Source: Simmondsia chinensis (taxonomy: Eukaryota > Streptophyta > Magnoliopsida > Caryophyllales > Simmondsiaceae). Taken from it: a stretch of 64,000 nucleotides of DNA. Of the stretch, positions 55,966-64,000 are shown one piece after another (positions within the stretch are counted from its first letter, which is position 1; the number at the start of each line of letters is the position of its first letter). The stretch lies in NCBI GenBank assembly GCA_018398585.1, contig JAGTTD010000007.1, positions 11,125,320 to 11,189,319 of the forward strand, written 5' to 3'. The notes under the pieces are model-generated. The model saw only the letters and a list, made by a program, of their open reading frames with translations, was not told the origin of the DNA and searched no databases. The translations under genes were made by a program, and so were the position numbers.

Positions 55966-57414
55966 ATGGTTCGGTGTCAGCAATTACAAGATCAATGGTT
56001 GCGAGAACGGGATCCGAGGTTTTATGAGAGATGGACTTAGAGATCGCAGCGACATGAGGAGAAGCTTAATCAAGAGGGTGAGCTAGATGAAGTGGTTGTT
56101 ATGCCTATGGTAGGCAAAGACAAAGAAACTGTTCGTGTTGATGGCTTGGGTTCAAGTCAGGTTGGAAATGCAACAAAGAAATTGCAAGTATACATTGAGA
56201 TCCTATCCATTAGAAAACCGAGGTTTAAGCTCACTTTTCGGAACAAGATTGACATCAATTCGGAAGTCTCCCTTAATCAAAAGAAGTGTTTCTTAAGTAA
56301 AAGATTGAGATCATTAGAAAGGCCATTGGTGAGATATAAAGGTAGCATTCCGGACTTCTTACTCCTTGAGAAAAACAAGTTATTTCTCAAAAAACAACAT
56401 ATGTTAGAGGATATTGAAGTGGGAAAAATGAGGATGGTGTTTTGGTATGTGGAAAGACTCGGAGCTTCTTCGCAGATCAAGAGAATGCTTAAGAAAACAA
56501 AGAGTAAAGTGATTCCTAGTAGTAGTGATTCACGAGATGAGCATATCGGGATTTTAGCCCACAAACAAGAGAATAGCACTGCAGAACTGAAATGTACGGC
56601 TGAAAAATATGATGCTACTGCTGTATTATCAAGGAATACATCACAAAATGTATTAAGTACTTTGCCATGGCACATTGGTACTCAAAATCAAAACTTGAGG
56701 TGTGTAAGGAGCTAACGAATGAATGCACTGCCATATTCTTTAGATGAAGAGAAGGTTCATCAAGTTACAAACTCTTATGACAGGCTTCCTCCTGATCCGA
56801 GAGAGGAAGATCATGATTACAAGAGATTGAAACATGAGGCTGAGCCAGAGAAAAAGTTTAATCAAGCTTCCAAAGTTTATTCCCAAGTTCAGCTGAGTCT
56901 AAGTTGTGTTTTTGGAAAATTATTTGAAGTATTAGATGATCACAAACTAGGTGATGAGCTGAAAATTAAGACTTTTTAGCCAAGATCCAGTAGAATTGAA
57001 GGTGATTGGGTTATGTTTGAAGTTGGAAGACCTCCTGATGCGTTGGTGGGGTCTGATTTCTGCGTGGGACTTGGAATGACAGTGCTAGACAGCAAATGGG
57101 CAAGTGTATTGAGCTCCAAACTAAGGCTATGTAATAATCAAGCTATGAACAAAGAACATGTCCCAATGGTGCCACTAAACGTGAGGCCTCCTGAATTTGA
57201 AGTGGAGGTGCAGTACTTGAGGATTGGAGAAAATTCAGATGTTAAAATTGAGCCATTCAACCAAGATCTCTCAAGCTGGGTTACTACAGAAGTAGAAGCG
57301 GATCTGTATGAGCCCTTGGAATGCAGTAAACAACAAGGAATTCAGACTGGAATTAGAGGTTTTGAGAAGGAGTTGAAGTTCATGAGTTGTAAGCTGCAAA
57401 ATTCAGATGGTTGA
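55966..57414 (+). pseudogene. unrecognised 483-codon frame inside the non-autonomous element
   Basis: From the ATG at 55966 a single frame runs to a stop at 57412 with only three internal stops (56038, 56713, 56977) and no frameshift. It starts MVRCQQLQDQWLRERDPRFY. The middle is Lys/Arg-rich (LRSLERPLVRYKGSIPDFLL). The end is acidic with FEVGRPPDALVGSDFCVGLG and GIRGFEKELKFMSCKLQNSD. I recognise no gag, protease, polymerase or host domain. It lies between the two inverted arms in the element's sense. It could be a decayed element protein or a captured gene. Confidence 0.55.
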
Positions 57415-57590
57415 TGCACGCAAAGAAGTAAAGTTGCTGCTGGGGACTTGAGAAAAGTTCTGAATTCTAGCTTGGTGTTCTGTTGTGACTTATGGCTACA
57501 GCATCTGTTGATAGTTCCGCTGGGTTGGTAGCAACAGAGAGTTGAACAAGCTGCTCTTAATCCAGATCAAGCAAGGGAGGTGGAACAAGA

Positions 57591-57878
57591 TACTATTCGG
57601 ACTTGATCTTTGCTCAAGAACACCGCATACACAAACCCTCATTGACAAACTTCGAATCAGAGAGAGTTCCGAACTAGAAACCTTAACCGTGGTGATTTCT
57701 TGATTAATTCAGATTATGAATCTGAATTAATTTGTGCTTAGCTACAATTATTGATTTCAACACACTTCTAACCACAATTCTCAAGATCACTGTCAGATTT
57801 CTACGAACTTGCACTGAGTTCTTGTTAGTTCTTCTTTGGGTAAGTGAAATCAGTCAAGTTCTTATACACTCTTTTGCA
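57591..57878 (-). repeat. internal inverted repeat, right arm
   Basis: Reverse complement of 55368-55655. 57879-58026 is non-coding before the polypurine tract. Confidence 0.93.
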
Positions 57879-58026
57879 TCAATAAGTGCTTTTCAGCTAC
57901 AGATTTCATGACCCAGATGTCTTCAGATGCATATTTCAGCAAGTGTCCCTTACTTTCAGCTATTCCTTCTACAAAATAAGTGCTCTTCAAGGTTTCTCAT
58001 CGTAGATTCTTGAGACAAGAATCATT

Positions 58027-58040
58027 AAAGGGGGGAGTAT
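58027..58040 (+). other. polypurine tract
   Basis: aaaggggggagtat next to the 3' LTR start; compare aaggagggggtat at 2839. Confidence 0.85.
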
Positions 58041-58401
58041 TGTCATGACTGTAATAGATGGGTATTTGAAAATGAGTGTGACTAGATCATGGTTGTAATT
58101 GGAATAAGTCTTTGATGATATTCTAGTAGCATCAATGTAATACAGTCATGTATTAGCTATTAGTGAAGTTATGTATTAGGTTAAGGTCAAGTTGTTAGTT
58201 AGCTTGAGATTACTATAAGTAGTGGAGCTCATCTATTGTAATGGCGACTTTTAATCAATACAACTATCTCTTTGAGATAACCTCTCTTTCTCATCTAACC
58301 TTCTCCCTATTTCTCATCCCCTTCACTTCTCTTCTCATCTAACTCTTTTTGATTCTATCCTTCCCCTAGGTTATGGTTTGAGATTAGTCTCGATCATAAC
58401 A
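58041..58401 (+). repeat. 3' LTR (361 bp)
   Basis: Pairs with 54466-54826; differences include attgga/attaga and ggcgac/ggaaac. Followed by target duplication atatc. Confidence 0.95.
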
Positions 58402-60600
58402 ATATCCTCATGAGACTCCTTTGAGTTCACGATTACCAATGATGCAAGTTGACTATAACATCCCTCAGAGAACTGAAAACCTTGTTATGGCTAACCCAAG
58501 TGTTACGCACTTGGAAACCGGCCATAGGACCAATGTGCCGCCAGGGGTTGTTGACCATTGGAATTAGAGTTTTTCTCTGGCCTCAAGGGATCTCAATGCT
58601 AATGTGCCCGTGTTGCCTATTCCTAAGACAGGGGGAAAAAATGTTCATACCCTCCTCAGATAGTTGAGGTAACCTCGAGGCCAACTCAAGGCCTTGAAAT
58701 AGGAATGCAGGGACAACTACCCACTCTCTTTGAATTAGCCTCTTTTTCCTAGACCTCTTCATACCTATCATACTGGGGAATAAATTAATCACCCACTTCC
58801 TCAAGACCATGACCTAGGCACTAATCAAGCAAGGATGAACCAACATCTTGCTAATATTGGAGTGCTCTCAAGCATGCTTTATAATTAAGGTCCTGCTGGG
58901 ACATACTCCCTGGCTAACCAAGTGCATGGCCATATTGATCAAGCGGGTTATCCTGGGTTTTGGGGCAACAACCTTTCCCACACCCGATTGTGATGGGTGC
59001 TCAGGGGTATCCTACAGATCCCCCTCGAGATTCTCACCCACTTGGAGGGAAATGACAGGCGTATAACCATGTGCCTAACCTACCCCTCCAGGATCAACTG
59101 GCTACCCTCATTGAGTAGATGTACGGGCCACGCCTCAGAAGGGTCAATGGACCTTTGTACAGTAAACCTTACCCTGACTACATTGACAGGGACTATCCTT
59201 TTCCACAAGGCTATAAAATCCCCGAGTTTACCCTCTTCTCAGGGGAAGGGACTATGTTTGCGCTAAGTACGTAGCAAGATTTAGCTGCCAGTGTAAAGAA
59301 GCAGCTGATAATTAGTACCTCAAGCTTAGGCTATTCCCTAGTTCCCAAACTGGGACTACTTTTTAGTGGTACATTGGCCTACCTCCTAACTCCATCTATT
59401 GCTGGGATGACATGGTAAGGAAATTCCATGCCCAATTCCCATGAAGCTAGGAACTTCTATATCTGACTTGGCTTGAATGAGATAAAAGCCAGGTGAATAT
59501 GGAGAAGATTACATTAACCGGTTCAAGAGAGCCAAGTTAAAGTGCACAGTAGGCCTTCCTAAATTGAATAGGCCAAACTATCCTTAAATGGCTTGGATAT
59601 TGAATTTAAGAAGAAATTTGAAGGCTTTAACTTCATAACACTCCTACAGTTGGTAGAATCTGCCATAAGATATGAGGCCATCTTGAAAGAAGAAAGCCTT
59701 TAAAAAAAATAGCGTTTATGGAACCTATGTCCACAACTTAATAAAAGAGGATGATAATCCTCCATATGAGATTGACGTTGTTGAATACATCAAGGGGCAC
59801 CCTCTGATTTGCAATCCTTTGGTTAAGAAAGATGTCAAAGCCAGGAAGTCTTATCAATCCCAAGACTTGAGAAAGTACTCATAGGACCTCTCAAGAGCTT
59901 ATGCAATATTTGATTAGCTTGAGGCGAATAACAAACTCAAGGTCATGGGTAAACATAGAGAACCTAACCCCAATTCTAATAAGGGAAAGATATACTATAA
60001 ATGGCACGATCCGTTGACCCATTCAACAAAGAACGACATCATCTTCATGAACGTGGTTCAGGATGCTATAGAAGCAAGGGAATTAATCTTCCCAAGAAAA
60101 GGGTAGATGGGTGTTGAAAAAGACCCCTTCTCTAGTTCTGTCCAAGTTAATATAATCGAGGTATCAAAGCCTTGTGATTCCTATAACAGCCAAGCTAATG
60201 GCAGCTCTTTATGCGGGATGGATATGGACAAAGACATGCTGGTCGTGGCCAGTGCTATGTTTGATAGACTGCTGGAATGTCAAACACTTAGGTTCCCCAG
60301 AACCGTGTAGAGATTTCCAGAGGATTACTACAAGTGGCACATCACGGTTGAGCAATCAACAACAGTTATGTTACGTTCAGAAGGTTCTTAAAGAAGCAAT
60401 TAGAAGAAGGTATTATTCTTTTCTCTAAGGAAGAAGAGTCAGCCATGGGTATTCTCGCTGGTGACCATTAGCAGACAGTCTTCGCTTCCAAGAAATAGGG
60501 GTCAAGGACGCTCCTGCGCCTCATGCATGACCTTTGTGGAGGTTGTGGTCACAAGTTAGTGTCACAAATGCAGAAGTTGAGTCTTTACCCAAAAAAGAAA
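58402..60600 (+). pseudogene. Tat B gag, main part
   Basis: The gag frame resumes after the insertion. Recognisable blocks: NLPLQDQLATLIE, YPFPQGYKIPEFTLFSGEGT (~59200-59250), GLDIEFKKKFEGFNFITLLQ (~59600), NPLVKKDVKARKSYQSQDLR (~59815), VQVNIIEVSKPCDSYNSQAN (60107-60310) and CGGCGHKLVSQMQKLSLYPK (~60540). Element A has all of these. Frames change often and carry many stops. Confidence 0.85.
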
Positions 60601-62500
60601 TTAGCTCTCTAAATAAAAACACCACTAACAAGATCTCCTCATGATCTTACTTCAAAGACCTAGATCATCCCAAGAATTGAGAACTACCAAAGAAATCAGC
60701 TCTCTCAATAAAAACACCTACTAATCGTGGACACCAGTCAGGCACCATGACAGTCACGACACCAACTTTTTGGGGTCCGATTTGGTAATGTTTGGAGAAA
60801 AATTCACCTTAGACAAGGGGAGATTAGTTCCTCAAGCCTTACCAACCTCTAAAGGGCGAGAGTCTTAGTGGGATCAGCTTACCAAGAATTCCTTAGCTCA
60901 AGGAGTAGTTGAGGACAAGGAGGAGTACTCCCTTCTTAGCATCAACTTGGTGGAACCTCTAGGCTGTGTTAACCCAACATGGTCTGATATAGAGAACTAT
61001 TTCCACGAGGAGGACTTCCCTTAACCAATAGAGGAATCTTAAACCCCATAGGTTGATCCAAAGGACAAGCCTCTAAAGCAGGATACGCCGACGAATGGCA
61101 ATCCTCAACACCAAGATCAGGACACACCCATGGTTGTCAGCCCAGAAAAGGGAACAGACCAGGGGATCCAGATACAATTTGGGACACTTCCAGAAAAAAT
61201 TGATGCCAGAACTGCATTGCTCATTGCTTTAGAGTTCATGGCAACTGATAGTCAAGAAGGCCTCGAGGGAGACGTTATAACATCAGACGAGGATCCTCAA
61301 GTGAAACTTGTGGCTAAGGTAGCAGCAACCAAAGTTGACCTTGCCCCTTGTCTATTAAAGGTAATGCCCCAACAGTCAAATCACCTGATGAATCACCTGA
61401 CATAATGAAGATGATGTTTAATGGGCCTAATTCCGCCAATAAGCACATCAAGCCCCTATACAACAAGGCCAAATTTGGTGGCATTTTGGTTAATAGGATC
61501 TTGGTGGACAATGGCGCGACCATCAACGTTCTGCCTACATATATGTTGGGGTAATTGGAAAATCTCGAGATAATCTAATTACTTTACATTTTGCAATCTG
61601 TGGCTTTTCGGGAGCTACTACTAAATCTAAAGGGGTAATCCCTATTGACTTAACAGTTGGCATCCGAGGGAAGCTGACTACTTTCTTTGTAGTGGATACT
61701 ACCTCGAACTACAATGCTTTGCTCGAGAAAGATTGGTTACATGCTAATTATTTTATTCCTTCATCACTTCATCAGTTGTTAATCTTCTGGAATCATGAAG
61801 TATGATGTTGTTATGGTAGATAACAGGCCATTCATGGCTTACTCTAACTATGTGAGGCAAAATTCTATGAAGATGGCATGGGACCAATTGATGTTAAAAG
61901 GACCACTTCATAATCTGCCCAACACCAGGACATGATTGCCATCCTTGATAGCCCACTGACTAAGGCTAAGGTTGGTCAATTGAATGTAGAGTCTGAAGAC
62001 TCCGATTTTTGGGGATGCATGAAGGCCCTTCTTGAAGAAGGAGATTTCCAAGGCATGCCAGAATCCGAATGTGGAGGGCCAAGACCTCCCATTGATGGCC
62101 TAAGAGGCCATTTCCTCAGCACTAATAAGGCTGGTGGCCTGGCATGCTAAGGATCAGCTTTGGGCCAAGCAGCCTTTCAATGGTTTCCAGGTCCACTGCA
62201 CAAAAAGAGGAGCTTGAACTCTTTGACTTAAGAGCAGCACTAACCAAAATGGAGGATTTGAGGGCTGAAGTCAAAAATCCTCTCCTCTAGGTTAATTTGG
62301 GCTTGAAAGAAGACCCAAGACGTACCTATTTGAGTGCTCTACTTTCTCAAGAGCAGAAGGAGCAGTACCTGACTTTGCTTCGCAAATTCAAGGACTGTTT
62401 TGCTTGGGATCATCACGAGATGCCTGGCCTATACAAAAAGGTGGTTGAGCATAGGCTTCTTATCAAGCCAGGTTCGAGACCTGTTATTCAGGCCTAGAGG
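60601..62500 (+). pseudogene. Tat B protease and pre-RT polyprotein
   Basis: PEKGTDQGIQIQFGTLPEKI and EDPQVKLVAKVAATK precede the protease region: NKHIKPLYNKAKFGGILVNR and ILVDNGATINVLPTYMLG (61490-61550), with DNG at the active site. The segment ends LRKFKDCFAWDHHEMPGLYK (62380-62440), the pre-RT motif. Stops lie near 61554 and 62148. Confidence 0.85.
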
Positions 62501-63336
62501 AGAATGTCCCAACAAGTTATTGATTTAGTTAAGGAAGAGATTGAAAGGCCGTTAAAGACCAACTTTATCAGGACTGCTAGGTAAATCGAATGGTTGGCAA
62601 ATATTGTCCCCGTCATTAAAAATAATGGGAAAATAAAGGTTTGTATTAACTCAAGGATCCGAATGCGGCCACCCCGAAGGACGAATGCCAAATGCCTATT
62701 GCTGATATGCTCATTGACTCAGCTTCAAGACATGAAGTCCTATCCTTTATGGATGGCTACTGTAGGAACTACCAAGTTATGATTGCTACAGGGGATACCC
62801 ACATGACAGAATTTAGGTGTCATGGGTCAATAGGGACGTTTGAGTGGGTGGCCATGCCATTTGGTCCTAAGAACGCTGGCACCCCCAATCAAAGAGCCGT
62901 GAACATGATCCTTCATGATCTCATTGGTAAGACCATGGAAGTCTATATAGATGACATCGTGGTCAAATCAAAATCCCAAGTTAAACACGTGGAAGACTTA
63001 ATGGGCGTATTCCTTAGAACGAGGACCCATAACTTCAAGATGAATCCACTAAAGTGTGGTTTTAGCATGCATGCTGGAAACTTATTGGGTTTTCTGGTGC
63101 ACCAAAGGGGCATCATGGTGTATATTAATAAGACTAAGGCCATTCAACAGGCCCAACCACCTTCAAATAAGAAGGAGCTTCATCGCTTCCTAGGGCAGGT
63201 TAATTTCCTAAGACATTTTATCTCAAATGTCGTAAGAAAAATGAAAGTCTTCTCTCCACTACTGTGGCTAAAGTACGAGAAGGACTTTAAGAGGGAGGAC
63301 CCACATCAAGCAGCCTTCGCGGCCATGAAGGAGTAG
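62501..63336 (+). pseudogene. Tat B reverse transcriptase
   Basis: A 214-codon open stretch from 62692: PIADMLIDSASRHEVLSFMD, GTFEWVAMPFGPKNAGTPNQ, MEVYIDDIVVKSKSQ with the catalytic YIDD (about 62935-62980), FKMNPLKCGFSMHAGNLLGF and LHRFLGQVNFLRHFISN. This is most of a normal gypsy RT palm and connection. Its N-terminal part (62600-62690) is shifted and has stops. Confidence 0.92.
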
Positions 63337-63670
63337 TTGATTAGGCCCCCAGTTCTTATTCCAACAAAGAAAGGGAAACCTTTGAAAATCTGTGTCTTTA
63401 CTTCTGAGGAATCTGGTTGTTGTTTGCTTATACAAGACAATGAGCAAGGGTTTGAATAGGTTGTGTTCTACCTCAGCCGTTGCTTAAATGAACATGAAAT
63501 AAAATGGTCTTCAATTGAAAATTTTTGTCCATTGTTCTTCTATGCATAAGTACAATTGGGACATTACTTGTTAGCATTTACTATATATGTAGTTGCTCAG
63601 ACAGATGTTCTTAAATATATGCTAGATAGACAATTTATAAGGGGAAGGTTGAACGAGTGGACTATAGCTC
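63337..63670 (+). pseudogene. Tat B RNase H
   Basis: ICVFTSEESGCCLLIQDNEQ and VVFYLSRCLNEHEIKWSSIE (with one stop) match the first RNase H of element A; TDVLKYMLDRQFIRGRLNEW gives the conserved C-terminal region. Confidence 0.85.
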
Positions 63671-64000
63671 TACTTCAGTTTGTTGGTTGATGTATTACAA
63701 AAGTTAGTAAAGGGCCAAGCCTTGGCATACTTTCTAGCTGACCACCCAATCATTAATACAAGCTTAGTCTATGAGCCAGACCAACTCTTGGTAGCGGAAA
63801 TGGTCCCTTGGAAGTTATTCTTTGATGGATCAAGAACCAATTTAAGTGCTGGAGTTGGAGTTGTGATAGAATTTCCTATTGGGATCATCACTAAATTGGC
63901 CGTTACTTTGGGGTGGCAAATGTTCCAACAACATGGCATAGTATGAAGTAGTGATGATAGGCCTACAAACTCTCCTGGAAATGCAAGTACTCAATGTTAT
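63671..64000 (+). pseudogene. Tat B second RNase H, cut by the window end
   Basis: GQALAYFLADHPIINTSLVY and MVPWKLFFDGSRTNLSAGVG continue as VVIEFPIGIITKLAVTLG. After a frame change come GKCSNN and IGLQTLLEMQVLN at the very end. This shows the domain is longer here than in element A, where it stops after VIE. Integrase, if present, is beyond the window. Confidence 0.87.

Larger units (their letters stand above)
54466..58401 (+). mobile_element. young non-autonomous LTR retrotransposon with internal inverted repeat
   Basis: Identical-length LTRs (361 bp) differ at about ten bases by eye. The 5-bp duplication atatc is perfect (54461-54465; 58402-58406). The primer site tggtatcagagc (initiator Met tRNA class) is at 54829 and a polypurine tract precedes the 3' LTR. 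The 3.2-kb interior has no gag, protease, RT or integrase. Instead it has a 288-bp inverted repeat enclosing one long frame. LTR ends and length match the chromovirus LTR at 2852. It must have been mobilised in trans. Confidence 0.92.
52463..64000 (+). mobile_element. Tat-type Ty3/gypsy element B (runs off the window)
   Basis: Same family as element A but in the opposite orientation: LTR at 52463-53853, primer site, gag, protease, RT, RNase H and second RNase H, all plus strand. The reading reaches the second RNase H at the window end, so any integrase and the 3' LTR are outside. A young LTR element (54466-58401) splits its gag. Most frames carry stops. Confidence 0.9.

Noticed and set aside
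55368..57878. Reading the inverted arms as TIRs of an inserted Mutator-like element
   Set aside because: Nine-base flanks do not match and no transposase is seen; kept as an open alternative only.

Overview
The window is transposable-element sequence from a flowering-plant nuclear genome. Evidence: Ty3/gypsy chromovirus and Tat-type elements, Ty1/copia elements, L1 and RTE LINEs, hAT-like and PIF/Harbinger-like DNA elements, an antisense plant mobile domain (PMD) frame inside a Tat element, and AT-rich spacers. I found no convincing host gene, tRNA, rRNA or CRISPR array. Almost every coding frame is broken, so most coding calls are pseudogenes.

Layout. 1-3213: 3' part of a Ty3/gypsy chromovirus (RT, RNase H, integrase, chromodomain, 3' LTR). 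3361-4611: 5'-truncated RTE LINE (minus strand) with 19-bp target duplications. 4790-6000: antisense PMD remnant. 7240-7534: RTE 3' end. 8236-10787: element with long imperfect terminal inverted repeats (TIRs). 11370-11876: L1 3' end. About 12.47-20.6 kb, continuing at 32.97-33.49 kb: one old L1 LINE split by an ORF1-only L1, an RTE end, a hAT-like element, a solo LTR and a 12.4-kb Tat gypsy element (element A, 20609-32965, minus strand). 33496-48225: old copia element D, holding an RTE end, an LTR-like block with a 22-unit minisatellite, and a second copia (element C, 38979-48194) whose own 5' LTR holds an ORF1-only L1 (44693-47828). 49290-50220: Harbinger-like element. 51801-52462: L1 3' end on the minus strand. 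52463 to the window end: second Tat element (B, plus strand), whose gag is split by a young 3.94-kb non-autonomous LTR element (54466-58401, target duplication atatc).

How the parts relate. The deepest nesting reads L1 > Tat A, and copia D > copia C > ORF1-only L1. The LTRs of the 54466 element differ at about ten sites by eye, so it is the youngest LTR insertion here. Its LTR length and termini match the chromovirus at 1-3213, whose family could have supplied its proteins.

Most interesting items: the 54466-58401 element, with a 288-bp internal inverted repeat flanking an unrecognised 483-codon frame; Tat A, where an antisense PMD gene sits where integrase should be; copia C, whose LTR carries a cluster of GTCGAC-centred palindromes upstream of its TATA box; two ORF2-less L1 copies; and G-homopolymers at the same place in three RTE copies.
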